From assembly GCA_905221605.1 (NCBI GenBank), contig CAJNDS010000975.1, positions 1 to 46,267 on the forward strand: a stretch of 46,267 nt of DNA, read 5' to 3'. The notes below the pieces were generated by a model. The model was not told the origin of the DNA, made no database searches, and was given only the letters and a program-made list of their open reading frames with translations. The stretch comes from Symbiodinium natans. Its lineage: Eukaryota; Sar; Dinophyceae; Suessiales; Symbiodiniaceae. Shown one piece after another: positions 19,376-28,578 of the stretch (positions are counted from its first letter, which is position 1; each line of letters starts with the position of its first letter). A program made the translations under genes and the position numbers.

Positions 19376-19475
19376 GGTTTAGGGTTTAGGGTGTAGGGTT
19401 TAGGGTTTAGGGTTTAGGGTTTAGGGTTTAGGGTTTAGGGTTTAGGGTTTAGGGTTTAGGGTTTAGGACTCTTTT
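19376..19475. repeat. (TTTAGGG)n array
   Basis: About fourteen TTTAGGG units at the inferred start of the next intron. Confidence 0.95.
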
Positions 19476-19479
19476 GGGT

Positions 19480-20250
19480 ATGTATAAGGACCTTGTGTTT
19501 GATTGGGTATACAAGGGGAATGTAAGGATTTTTCAGTTCAGGGTTTTCTTGGGTATATAAGGGGTATACAAGGGTTCCGCAATTTAGGGCCCATGGCAAG
19601 GGACCATGTAAATACCCTAAGACTGCAAGTTAGCAGCAGTTTCAGGTTTAGAGTTCAGGGTGTGCTCGGCAAAGTTGCACGCTGGCAAGCGCCAGAATGC
19701 GAAGATGTGCCCGCCCCAAGACCAGCCGAGTACTCAACTCAAACCCGGGCCAGAAGCAGCCGAACCAAATTCGCAAATCGGATGTGTTCAGTGTTCAGGT
19801 TTGCGTTCAGGCTGCAGGCTTTTCCATTGACAGTCATCTAGACCGAACGCATTTCTCAGGTTTTTGCACCCGACGAGCAAGGATTTGGAGATTCCGTTTA
19901 GGTTTCCAAAGGAATTCCAGACCAAAGAGCCTTGTTCGCGGAAGATTAGTCGGGTTTAGGGTTGAGGGTCTAGAAATGTATCCGAGTAGCAACTTGCCTG
20001 GAACGCAAGCTTAACTTTCCCGGCTTTGTCATGGAAAATTCGGGTCCGCAATCACACCCTAAACCCTAAACCCTAAACCCTAAACCCTAAACTAGGACCC
20101 AGAGTAGACCCTTTTTCCCCTTTTTTTAGGGCTTGGGTTCCCTTATAAAGCCCCCTTCAACCCAAAAGGATACCCTGTTTTACACCTAGGTTACTCTTGG
20201 CCCTATACCCTAAACCCTAAACCCTTTGGGTCTTGCTAATGTTTGAAAGT
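19480..20250. other. intron-like stretch, no confident exon
   Basis: Contains GGTATATAAGGGGTATACAAG and GGGCCCATGG...GGGACCATG segments shared with family B elements, a CCCTAAA array at 20056-20092, and a C/T-rich repeat at 20100-20200 similar to 17265-17360. ORFs at 19503-20014 show no convincing coding character. Confidence 0.5.
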
Positions 20251-20254
20251 CCAG

Positions 20255-20321
20255 TTTGATTTTTCCGTTGGGGGCGTGCTTGACCGAAGGGCCTTCCTCA
20301 CCGAATCTTCGAGAGGGCGAG
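20255..20321 (+). CDS. exon candidate, unassigned
   Basis: Acceptor AAAGTCCAG|, donor GGCGAG|GTAGGT. Phase 0 reads FDFSVGGVLDRRAFLTESSR. A second frame is also open, so the phase is not certain. Confidence 0.5.
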
Positions 20322-20800
20322 GTAGGTTTATGGGGTCTGGGATTTAAGGTGTATAACCCGGTTTAGGGTTTAGGGTTTAGAGTTTAGGGTTTAGGGTTTT
20401 TGGGCTTCATCTAGACTTTGTGGCGTATGCGTTGTGGGGTTTTTAAGGGAGGGGGGTTCATGGGGTGTAGGTACCCAGGGAAACCTTCGGGAAGCTTAGG
20501 GAGCCTGTTAGGAGCACGGAGAGCTGAAGCCTGGGGATAAACCCAACCTAAAAAAATATAGCAGTATAGTCGTAAAACATCTAGGAATAGAGATGAATAC
20601 TATCCCAACCAAGAACTAGAACAAAAGCAGCTCGCAGGAGCCCTGCGTGCAGAAAGGCAAAGGTGTCACTGTCCTCGCAGGAGGGGTTGGCAGCCAGAGT
20701 GACTTCACCCTAAACCCTAAACCCTAAACCCTAAACCCTAAACCCTAAACCCAGGTAACTTCCGGGCTTTAGGGGCTTAGGTCGGTTTAGTTGCCTTAAG

Positions 20801-20856
20801 GGCACTTCCGGCACGCGACCTCTGATCCATAGCTTCCTTGACACTTGCGAAAAATG
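20801..20856 (+). CDS. exon candidate, unassigned
   Basis: Between a CCCTAAA array (20708-20751) and a TTTAGGG array (20868-20905). Acceptor TTGCCTTAAG|, donor AAATG|GTTTGG. Reads GTSGTRPLIHSFLDTCEK. Confidence 0.55.
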
Positions 20857-20906
20857 GTTTGGGGTTTAGGGTTTAGGGTTTAGGGTTTAGGGTTTAGGGT
20901 TTAGGG

Positions 20907-21011
20907 TATGTGGTCCCTTGCCCTCTTTCAAGGGTTCCGATGTATGGGCCTTGGGTAGAAGGTATAAACGGGGTATATAGGACAGAGTTTAAGGGCTCAT
21001 ATTCAAGGACC
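20907..21011. mobile_element. family B inverted-repeat element
   Basis: ATGTGGTCCCTTGCCCTC, CAAGGGTTCCGATGTATGGG, GGTATAAACGGGGTATATAG and TTCAAGGACC follow the order seen in the copies at 43669 and 44346. The ends are diverged. Confidence 0.55.
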
Positions 21012-21250
21012 GACAGCTTGAGGGGTTTGAGGGTTTAGGGTTTTGGGTGTCTTCGGACCTGAACTCACCCATGTTCATCCTTTAGTTGGTTGACGAGTGC
21101 GGTAGAGCTCCGAGTAGGCAGCCCTCCCTCGGGAGTAGAACTTGGGGTTGGGGAGCTGTCGTATTTTTCGAAGTGCAAAAAATCGGGCCTCCAACCACCA
21201 GACGACAAAACGTCTTCAATCCAGCAAGGGCCCTCCACTAACAACTGCAG

Positions 21251-21325
21251 TGAGCCTCGCAGATGAGAACCTTCTCTCCCAGGCCTTCCTGGTCAGACTT
21301 GCAGACAGGATTGGCCACAGTTTTA
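21251..21325 (+). CDS. exon candidate, unassigned, upstream of TTLL exons
   Basis: Acceptor ACAACTGCAG|, donor TTTTA|GTCAGTG. Reads SLADENLLSQAFLVRLADRI then GHSF. It could belong to the TTLL gene downstream. Confidence 0.55.
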
Positions 21326-21629
21326 GTCAGTGAAACATTTGAGCCCTCAGGGGGGTCCCCCGGGTTTTAGGGTTTAGGATTTAGGGTTTAGGGTTTAGGG
21401 TTTAGGGTTTAGGGTGTTCTTCCTTTTGTTGCTGGGACCTTCCACCAGCCCCTCAGACGCCGGGGACACCCCCTTGGACACCCCGAGAACCTGATCTGGG
21501 GCAAAGAAGAAAAAGCAAGTCTTTGCCTCAACCCTAAACCCTAAACCCTAAACCCTAAACCCTATGATTCCTCGGATCCTAACTCCTCAAAAACCCTCAA
21601 GTTTGGCTCTCCAGCGCAGGGCTCTCCAG

Positions 21630-21700
21630 GATACTCACCGCCTACGAGACGCACCGGCCAGCAGGGCAGGGCCGGGACTGTGTCGCGCTGTGGCAGCATT
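21630..21700 (+). CDS. exon candidate, possible TTLL nucleotide-binding segment
   Basis: Acceptor GGCTCTCCAG|, between a CCCTAAA array and a TTTAGGG array. Reads ILTAYETHRPAGQGRDCVAL then WQH. HRPAGQGRDC could correspond to the K-P-x-x-x-G-x-G-x-G-I loop of TTLL ATP-grasp domains, but this match is weak. The donor is unclear (GA or GC type) before an in-frame TGA at 21700-21702. Confidence 0.45.
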
Positions 21701-21711
21701 GAATTGGGGTT

Positions 21712-21815
21712 TAGGGTTTAGGGTTTAGGGTTTAGGGTTGAGGGTTTAGGGTTTAGGGTTTAGGGTTTAGGGTTTAGGGTTTAGGGTTTAGGGTTTAGGT
21801 TTAGGGTTTAGGGGT
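21712..21815. repeat. (TTTAGGG)n array
   Basis: About fourteen units with one GTTGAGG variant. Confidence 0.95.
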
Positions 21816-22299
21816 AAAAATTGCGGGCTATGTTGAAGGATTTATTCAAACAATTGAGACCAAACGGGCCTGCACAATTCTTGGGGACGGGCGGATGCCC
21901 CCAAAACTTTGTTTCCGAAGAGGACTTCTCCAAGACGCAAACACCCCCTTCGAAGTGTCAAGGGTCACGGAACCCTTTGGGGGAGTCTAGGGGGGGAGGG
22001 GGGGGCGGTCGTATAAACCCCGAGAAATTATGATCGTTCTTGATCGGAATCCCCGAAACGGGTACCACACTTGTCGCCCGCACGCTTGGGGTTTTCTGAA
22101 GCCAGCTAGCTATGCAAGCCTGAACTCTAAACCCTACGGCGTTAGGAACCGAACTCAGAGAAACGACACCCCCAAACCCTCAACCCAGCCCCGCCTTCCC
22201 CCCCCCCCTTAACCCTCTCCCCAAGAAAGTTCACACCCTAAACTCACCGTACTGCCGCAAAACCCCTAAACCCGAACCCCTAAACCCTAAATCAGTCAG

Positions 22300-22386
22300 G
22301 CGCAGAAGTACATAGAGCGCCCCCTCTTGGTGCCGCGCCCATCGGGGCCGGCCAAGTGCGATCTCCGTGTCTGGGTGCTGGTCCTG
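22300..22386 (+). CDS. TTLL exon: QKYIERPLL...DLRVWVLV
   Basis: Acceptor ATCAGTCAG| after degenerate CCCTAAA. 29 codons reading AQKYIERPLLVPRP, then CDLRVWVLVL. The pair Q-K-Y-I-x-x-P-L-L and F/C-D-x-R-x-W-V-L-V is the TTLL signature. The exon ends before GACCCT, a GA-type donor. The next exon also starts with GAC, so the junction carries a 3-nt direct repeat. Confidence 0.8.
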
Positions 22387-22637
22387 GACCCTTGGCCTAA
22401 CAACTAACCCAGAAGAATTGCTGTTCGGGTTTAGGGTTTAGGGTTTAGGGTTTAGGGTTTAGGGCTGTCTGACCCTGAGCTCTTATACTTACCCTTGCAA
22501 TCCACCATCTCTATCCCACGGAAAGCTCATTCAAATCTAAGTAGACTTCCCCCGCGCGTGTGCTATTGCTGGCTAGTATGTTCATTTCTGAAAAAAAGGG
22601 GCCGCTTTCTAATACGGACCTTACACCACAACACGAG

Positions 22638-22726
22638 GACTGGAATCCGCTGACCGCCTTCGTCCACCCGGAAGTGTACTTCCGCGTGGCCACCCTGCCC
22701 TATGAGCTGGCATCTTGGCTCTCAGG
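22638..22726 (+). CDS. TTLL exon: DWNPLTAF...
   Basis: Acceptor AACACGAG|, then DWNPLTAFVHPEVYFRVATL and PYELASWLS. It continues the previous exon exactly as in TTLL proteins (WVLV-x-DWNPL-x-x-x-x-x-E-x-Y-x-R). The donor is the telomere-type repeat itself, CAGG|GTTTAGGG, phase 2. Confidence 0.8.
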
Positions 22727-22867
22727 GTTTAGGGTTTAGGGTTCAGGGTTTAGGGTTCCGGTCAGGAACAAACAACTTGGGGGGCAGAGAGTTAAAGTTT
22801 GTTTTGGTGTGGAGGAGGCAAGAGGCAGGTCTGGGGCTTTGGGGCTAGGGCTGGATCCAACCACAAG

Positions 22868-22883
22868 CCTTCGGCCCTGCATG
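22868..22883 (+). CDS. candidate 16-nt TTLL microexon
   Basis: ACCACAAG|CCTTCGGCCCTGCATG|GTTTAGGG. Sixteen bases with a plausible acceptor and a TTTAGGG-derived donor. Including it converts the phase 2 end of the exon at 22638 into the phase 0 start of the exon at 23012, giving GLRPCM between them. The evidence is phase arithmetic only. Confidence 0.4.
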
Positions 22884-23011
22884 GTTTAGGGCTTCGGGTG
22901 TCAAGGTTTTTGGGCCCCTCAACCCTCAACCCTAAACCCCAAACCCTAAACCCTAAACCCTAAACTCTAAACCCTAAACCCTAAACTTTACTAAACCCTA
23001 AACCCTACAAG

Positions 23012-23098
23012 GACTCCATGGCCCCGAATGCTCACAAGACGAACTGCCGCGATGCCGAGAATCGGACGCCAATGAAGGACCTCCCTGATTTGCTTAGG
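23012..23098 (+). CDS. TTLL exon, 29 codons
   Basis: After a CCCTAAA array; acceptor CCCTACAAG|. Reads DSMAPNAHKTNCRDAENRTP then MKDLPDLLR. H-K-T-N sits where TTLL proteins have an H-L-T/C-N segment after D-W-N-P-L. Donor is AGG|GCTTAGGG, a GC type inside a degenerate telomere repeat. Phase 0 at both ends. Confidence 0.7.
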
Positions 23099-23331
23099 GC
23101 TTAGGGTTGAGGGCTAAACCCTAAACTAGGGTTTAGGGTTTAGGGTCGAGGGTTCGGGGCGTCCCAAAGCATTTTCTGGGGGATACTAGAGGTTCGTGAG
23201 TTCAAAATGGATTTTGGAGCTCTTGGGCCTAGCTAAGTTTGGGGCTCAGTAGCCTTGAGAGGATATACCCCACAGTAGCTCCCTGAACGAATCCCCAAAA
23301 CCCAGAAAACAGCGCCAAAAACAGGCCTCAG

Positions 23332-23451
23332 ACTAAAGATGCTTCCGAATCCGCAAAACAACGCCGACGGCCAAGCGAATGGGAGGTTCTCTTCGAGCAG
23401 CTAGGGTCCGCTGCCGAAGAGCGCTGGCGGTCCTACACATGGCCCAGGCAG
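23332..23451 (+). CDS. TTLL exon: ...EWEVLFEQLG...YTWPRQ
   Basis: Acceptor CAGGCCTCAG|, donor CAGGCAG|GTTGAT; 40 codons, phase 0 both ends. Reads TKDASESAKQRRRPSEWEVL, then FEQLG and RWRSYTWPRQ. The W-P near the end fits the TTLL segment that precedes the helix before F-E-L-F-G. Confidence 0.7.
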
Positions 23452-24035
23452 GTTGATTGAGGGTTTAGGGTTTAGGGTTTAGGGTTTAGAAAACAGAAGC
23501 CTAGCTACTGAAGAAACTCCCAAGACCCGACATGCCTTAAAGCTTGAAAAAAGCCTAGGCTCTACTAGGCCACCTCAAACCCCCTAAAGCCCTCAGAGCC
23601 CCGAACACCCGAAGACCCAAGACCCTCACAACGTCAAAGGGATCAGCTGCAACGGTTTTGCCGCAGGTTTGCCGGTTTAATTTGGCCTTGGGGCTTGATG
23701 TTGATGGTGTCCAGGGTTTGGGGTTTAGAGATTGCGGTTTTCGACGTTAAACGCCCTCCGCCCCATCCCTTGAGCCATCTAAGCCACTTCAAACTCCTCA
23801 GCCCCAAACGAATCCCCCGACCCTATTTAGTAGAAAAGTTCATCTGGGGGTTGATTTGGAACCTTAAAAAGCAGATCAACTTAGCTTCAAGCCCGCCTAA
23901 ACGCTTGAATCCTAAACCACCTGCACCCGAAACTTCCACAACCCCCAAACCCCAAACCCCAAACTGCCCCAAACCCTAAACCCTAAACCCTAAACCCTAA
24001 ACCCTAAACCCTAAGCCCAGAATCTGCAAAAAGAG

Positions 24036-24080
24036 AGGCTTCTGGACGCGGTGCGGGCCGCGCTTCTGGCAACCCGCCCT
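24036..24080 (+). CDS. TTLL exon: RLLDAVRAALLATRP
   Basis: After a CCCTAAA array; acceptor AAAAAGAG|. Reads RLLDAVRAALLATRP in phase 0, the helix expected after W-P. A GT at 24081 gives a phase 0 end. The frame stays open further (to about 24126), so the donor is uncertain. Confidence 0.6.
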
Positions 24081-24646
24081 GTCACCTGCCTCGCAACCAT
24101 CCAGCTCTCCTCCCTAAGCCCTAAAGGTCGGGTTTAGGGTTTGGGGTTAAACCCTAAACCCTAAACCCTAAACCCTAAACCGGTGGAGGGTTCATAAGGG
24201 CATTCGCCCAGCCCCAAGCCTACAAAGCTCGAGGCCTTCACAACCCGAAGACCTAAACCTCATGTCTTATTCTTAGGGTTTAGGGTTTAGGGTTCAGGGT
24301 TCAGGGTTCAGGGTCCGGGATGCTCCCCTGAGTGCCAAAACTCCTAGACCCCAACATACTTGGAAAGGCCTGAAAACCTCCACAATGCCTTCATGAAACC
24401 CCCCCCCAAAAGACTCCTAACGCTCCAAAGCTGAAGCTCAAGACCCCCTCCAGTAAAACAAGCCCCAAACCTATAAACGGAACAGGGGGCGTGGGGGGTT
24501 TTCTTGTTTGTCCATAGGTTACTGAGTTACTGGAACCGAAACCTTCTAAACCCGAAAGGAGAAGAACTAAACCCTGAGCCCTAAACCCTAATCCCTACAC
24601 CCTGAACCCTAAACCCTAAACCCCCGAAATCCGCGGAGTCACCAAG

Positions 24647-24718
24647 TCCATGGCAGCCGACCGGCCGAAAAGTCCCGCGCCCTCGGCCTTTGCTGCGCGG
24701 CCGGCAGTTGGTGGAAGG
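24647..24718 (+). CDS. TTLL exon candidate, 24 codons
   Basis: After a CCCTAAA array; acceptor GTCACCAAG|, donor GGAAGG|GCTGAG (GC type). Phase 0 at both ends, as required by the flanking exons. Reads SMAADRPKSPAPSAFAARPA. A second frame is also open, so this is tentative. Confidence 0.4.
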
Positions 24719-25254
24719 GCTGAGGGTTGAGGATTTAGGATTTAGGGTTTAGGGTTTAGGGTTTAGGGTTAGGGCTTTTGGTCTTGGGTTCAGTGTTTGG
24801 GGTTTGGGGGTATGGGCTCAGGACGGCAGATGGGAGTTTCAAATTAGGGTCCCTATTTTGGTGGCATCGCTCATTCAAAAAGAGATTCCGCTCATCAAAT
24901 CTCCCGAAAAGGGGCACCACAATAGGCTAACCCGCAACGATTGAGCTTTCAGGTTTTTGGGCTCCAGGCGTTTGCCATTGGAGTCTTGTGGGGGGTTCGG
25001 GCGAAACTAGGGGCTTAAGATTGGGGTCGGAAGAATTGCTAATCGTATTCCCTTATGGTCCATTTGTAATTTTACAATATTAACCTTCCAAAACCCTATT
25101 CTAATTATTCAGGCCCCTATATTAGGGATGAGGGCTTGAGGGTAGGAGGGTGAGTCAAGACCTCCGTGAAGGTTGCGCACCACGCGGCCTAAGTACTAAG
25201 GTTGGGTTGAGGGGGTTCAGGGTTTAGGGCTTCTTCTGGTTGAGAATGTCTCAG

Positions 25255-25352
25255 AGTTTCTGGGAGGTGTTGGTTTCTGGTTTAACAGCAGATGGGACAA
25301 GCTCTGGAATTCAGAGCCTTGCGACGCCAGTAGCTAAATGCCTAACCCAGCA
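25255..25352 (+). CDS. TTLL exon candidate ending at an introner-like element
   Basis: Acceptor ATGTCTCAG|, reads SFWEVLVSGLTADGTSSGIQ then SLATPVAKCLTQ. The exon runs right up to the inverted-repeat element at 25355; a GC donor (CAGCA|GCTTGGG) uses the base pair just before it. Phase 2 end. Confidence 0.55.
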
Positions 25353-25354
25353 GC

Positions 25355-25453
25355 TTGGGATGTTCCCCCTAGCTAGCAGTCTTTAAAAGGGACCATACTA
25401 CAGGGTACTATTATCCCTCTTAAGGACTGTGCGTGCAAGGGGGAACATCCCAA
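25355..25453. mobile_element. family A inverted-repeat element acting as an intron (introner-like)
   Basis: 99 bp with perfect 16-bp ends TTGGGATGTTCCCCCT, the inverted repeat continuing imperfectly to about 28 bp. GCAGC flanks it on the left and recurs 4 bp to its right. The left GCAGC can give a GC donor and the right one an AG acceptor, so removal restores one reading frame from the exon ending at 25352 to the exon starting at 25461. Confidence 0.75.
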
Positions 25454-25460
25454 ACCGCAG

Positions 25461-25517
25461 CCCTTTGCCACAAGAGCTGCAACCAGGGTCCGCACATCAT
25501 AAGCTCTCTATCCCTCG
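25461..25517 (+). CDS. TTLL exon candidate after the introner-like element
   Basis: Acceptor AAACCGCAG|, donor CCTCG|GTAGCC. Joined in phase to the previous exon it reads PLPQELQPGSAHHKLSIP. Phase 2 at both junctions. Confidence 0.55.
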
Positions 25518-25749
25518 GTAGCCCAGTGGTACCCTTTTCCCCCTTTTTTGGTTCAGGGTTCCCTGGCATGAGGGCATAGGTCATGCCCATCCCGAAGGGA
25601 GAGCCCCGGAGAACGGACCACCTGACCAGAAGGAAGGCTGGAAGCAGCCGCAACGAGCCCTAAGTCCATGAATGGTCCCTAAGAAGTCCTCCTGTCTTCT
25701 GAGATCGGAACCCCAAACCCCAAACCCCAAACCCTAAACCCTAAGCCAG

Positions 25750-25857
25750 CAAGCCAATGACTTCGGGACCAGGAGGAGCAAAGCACTCGCAAGGCAGATC
25801 TGTTGAGAGTCTGCTCCTGCGCATGGATAAGCAAAAGCCAAGCTGCCGCAAGAGGCA
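25750..25857 (+). CDS. TTLL exon candidate, 108 bp
   Basis: After CCCTAAA repeats; acceptor CTAAGCCAG|, donor GAGGCA|GTGAGT. In the required phase it reads KPMTSGPGGAKHSQGRSVES then LLLRMDKQKPSCRKR. Phase 2 start and end. Confidence 0.6.
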
Positions 25858-25962
25858 GTGAGTGGCATGAACAGTTCCCTAAACCACAAACCCTAAACCA
25901 CAAACCCTAAACCCCAAAACCCTAAACCCCAAACCCTAAACCCTGAGCCCCTTCGAGTGCAG

Positions 25963-25996
25963 CAGTCGACTCGCCTCGCTGCCTGTGGGGAGGGGG
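25963..25996 (+). CDS. TTLL exon candidate, 34 bp
   Basis: After CCCTAAA repeats; acceptor CGAGTGCAG|, donor AGGGGG|GTACAA. Reads SRLASLPVGRG and ends in phase 0, the phase needed by the ELFGLDF exon. Confidence 0.5.
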
Positions 25997-26336
25997 GTAC
26001 AAGCTCCCACCTCACTTGGTCTCATTCGTGGCAACTGCCCCCTTTTGGGATGCCTATGACTCGGGCGAGAGGCCGTCAAGCGCCCCGAAGCCCTAAGCCC
26101 TACGACGTATAACCTTACCATCCGCTAACCCAAACCCTACATCCCTACAACCCTTTATCCCTACAACGCTATACTATAACCCTAGAACCCTAGACCGACA
26201 ACCCGAACTCTAAAACCCTACAACCCTAAACCCATGGCCCCCCTACAACCTTAAACCCCTAAGACCCCAAAACCCTGTAACCCTACAACCCCTAAAACCC
26301 TAAACCCTAAACCCTAAACCCTAAACCAAGCACAAG

Positions 26337-26358
26337 GAGCTCTTTGGTCTGGACTTTG
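26337..26358 (+). CDS. TTLL exon: ELFGLDF
   Basis: After a CCCTAAA array; acceptor CACAAG| (AAACCAAG|, six bases earlier, is also in phase). Reads ELFGLDF and ends before GCTCCT, a GC donor, phase 1. F/x-E-L-F/Y-G-x-D-F is the TTLL core motif. The next exon starts with GC, completing Gly. Confidence 0.7.
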
Positions 26359-26925
26359 GCTCCTTTACAGCAGTGGGAGCTGAGTCGCGGAACTCTAGGT
26401 TTTGGGGAATTGAGGTATTGGGGCTTCAGGGTTTTTGGGCTTCAGGGTTTCAGGGCTTTTGCGTGTAGGGTTTGGGACGTAAGGCGATCTTTTTTTGGCT
26501 GTTTCAGGGTGTTTGGCTTGCGTTTTGCGAGGTTTTCGGTGTATTTGGTTATCCTTATGTTGTTCCCCACTTTCGGTGCGGGCTGTTGGATAATGCTTCT
26601 TCGCAGGTTATCCCTAGAGGAAAAAGTACCTCTGGAGTGCCCAGCCCCAGAGAATCCCGAAGCAAAAATCCCACGAAGCATCCCTGGAAAGGCACGGAGA
26701 GACCCTAGAAGGGGACCCATCACCCCTGATCCCTAAACCTTGAACCCGAAACAAACCCTAAACCTTGAACCCGAAACAAACCCTAAACCCTGAACTCTTC
26801 AGAGGGTTTGGGGTAAAACCCCTAAACCCTAAACACTAAACCCTAAACCCTAAACCCTAACCCCTAAACCCCAAACCCTAAGCCCAAACCACTCTTACCC
26901 CCCTGTCAGCTGTTCCATGTCACAG

Positions 26926-26957
26926 GCCTGGATGATAGCTGGCGGCCATGGCTCTTC
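26926..26957 (+). CDS. TTLL exon: LDDSWRPWLF
   Basis: Acceptor CATGTCACAG|, reads (G)LDDSWRPWLF, then a GA donor GAAGCC. D-x-x-W/L-R-P-W-L-x-E-x-N is the TTLL metal-binding segment; the Asp is here, and the Glu and Asn are on the next exon. Confidence 0.8.
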
Positions 26958-27404
26958 GAAGCCTGTCTGGTTGTGCCCGTTGGGGGTGTAATTTTCTATT
27001 TAGGGGTTTAGGGTTTAGGGTTTAGGGTTTAGGGTTGAGGGTTTAGGGTTTAGGGTAGGGGCCTTAATGATTAGAGCAGGGCTTTGAGGGTTATTGTAGT
27101 ATCCTTATATAGGGACCATAAAGGGAACACTATTCGTAAGTATTCCGACCCCTATATTGGGGCTGCTGCGTGGTTGAGGGTGTGCGGCTTTGGGGGGGTT
27201 AAGCGCCTTTCGATGCCCTCGTGCCTTCGACTTCTGCTTGTGGCTGCCTGATAGCTGCAGAGTTTGAAAGCACACAGCGGCCCAAAAACACTCCGACGCC
27301 CTTAGCCCCACCCAGAATAGAACCCTAAACCCTAAACCCTAAGCCCTAAGCCCTAAGCCCTAAACCCTAAACCCTAAACCCTAAACCCAAGCGTGTCTTC
27401 CCAG

Positions 27405-27463
27405 GAAATCAACACCTCGCCTTGCATGCTGGATGACTGCAAGGGAGACTACGAAGAGGCAGG
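27405..27463 (+). CDS. TTLL exon: EINTSPCML
   Basis: After a CCCTAAA array; acceptor GTCTTCCCAG|, donor GGCAGG|GTTTAGGG from the repeat. Reads EINTSPCMLDDCKGDYEEA. E and N of E-I-N-T-S-P match the TTLL residues that bind Mg-ATP (known from the family). The previous intron begins GAA and this exon begins GAA, again a 3-nt direct repeat. Confidence 0.8.
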
Positions 27464-27562
27464 GTTTAGGGTTTAGGGTTTAGGGTTTAGGGTTTAGGGT
27501 TTAGGGTTTAGGGTTTAGGGTTTAGGGTTTAGGGTTTAGGGTTTAGGGTTTAGGGTTTAGGG
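27464..27562. repeat. (TTTAGGG)n array directly at an exon end
   Basis: Fourteen perfect units beginning at the donor of the EINTSP exon. Confidence 0.95.
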
Positions 27563-28020
27563 AATACTAGGCCATGCCTCGAGGCCTCATGCAGAGCTTA
27601 CCGGGATGCCGTGCCCCAGCAAAGTATGCCCGAAACCCAGCACGAAGCCCAGCCTAAACCCTAAACCCTAAACCCTAGCCCTAAACCCTAAACCCTAAAC
27701 CCTAAACCCTAAACCCTTACCAGCCGTTGAGCCTTTTGGTAACTGTATGCTTCGTGTTTTTTGGGTCGCGTATCCCTGGGAGGATCTAGAACGGGGCACT
27801 TTAGTACCCCTACTATTATTCTTGGTTCAGGGTTTAGGGCTTGGGGCTGAAGGAAACTGTTCAAGAGGCATCTTTACATCCCCCTAAGGGTCTGGACGTT
27901 TAGATGTCGGCCAAAACCCTGAGCACTCAGCCTGCCCTCACAGCGAAAGGTGCCTTGTAGAACCCCCCAATCCGTTTGGTTCTGAGAGCAGCCCCCTGAA
28001 CTAGGGTTTAGGCTTCAGGG

Positions 28021-28132
28021 TTTGAGTTTAGGGTTTAGGGTTTAGGGTTCAGGTTTTAGGGTTTAGGGTTTAGGGTTTAGGGTTTAGGGTTTAGGGTTTA
28101 GGGTTTAGGGTTTAGGGTTTAGGGTTTGAGGT
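28021..28132. repeat. (TTTAGGG)n array
   Basis: About fifteen units, two degenerate. Confidence 0.95.
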
Positions 28133-28241
28133 GTGGGGTTGGGGTTTAGGCTTTTAGGGACTTAGGCATTTGGGCTGGTTTGTGATGTTTTCGGGCTCCC
28201 TAAACCCGAAACCCTAAACCCTAAACCCTTTGTGCTCTTAG

Positions 28242-28301
28242 GCCCTGGCTGCCCTCAACCGCCCTGGAAGGCCGGCCCAAACCCTCTCAAACCATCAAAC
28301 G
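28242..28301 (+). CDS. exon candidate, 20 codons
   Basis: After CCCTAAA units; acceptor GTGCTCTTAG|, donor AAACG|GTTTAGGG. Phase 0 reads ALAALNRPGRPAQTLSNHQT. It may be a further exon of the TTLL gene. Confidence 0.55.
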
Positions 28302-28510
28302 GTTTAGGGTTTAGGGTTTGGGGTTTAGGGTTTAGGGTTTAGGGTTTGGCACACCAAAACCCCGAAATCCCCAAACTCTAAATCCCAAAACCTCAGAACT
28401 CCTGCGGAAAACGCAGCACCAAAACCCTAGACCCTAAAGCCCTAAACCCCCAAACCCTAAACCCTAAACCCTAAACCCTAAACCCTAAACCCTAAACCCT
28501 AAACCTAAAG

Positions 28511-28578
28511 GAGATCAAGAGCTGGGCCTGGGAAGCCACAGAGTCGCTCCTACGTTTGGTGCTGGTGCCTTGGACCCT
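28511..28578 (+). CDS. exon candidate similar to 13545
   Basis: After a CCCTAAA array whose last unit gives the acceptor (CCTAAAG|). Reads EIKSWAWEATESLLRLVLVP. Donor CCCT|GTACTAAGG. Its DNA resembles the exon at 13545-13622. Confidence 0.5.

Larger units (their letters stand above)
22300..27463 (+). other. tubulin-tyrosine-ligase-like (TTLL) gene, minimum span
   Basis: Fourteen short exons listed separately read in order through the hallmark TTLL segments QKYIERPLL, CDLRVWVLV, DWNPLT, a W-P segment, ELFGLDF, SWRPWLFE and INTSP. TTLL enzymes are ATP-grasp ligases that add amino acids (Tyr, Glu or Gly) to tubulin or other proteins and act on axonemes and the cytoskeleton. Reading phase agrees across the chosen junctions from 22868 to 27463 if GC and GA donors are allowed. 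First exon, last exon and substrate class cannot be determined here. Confidence 0.75.
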
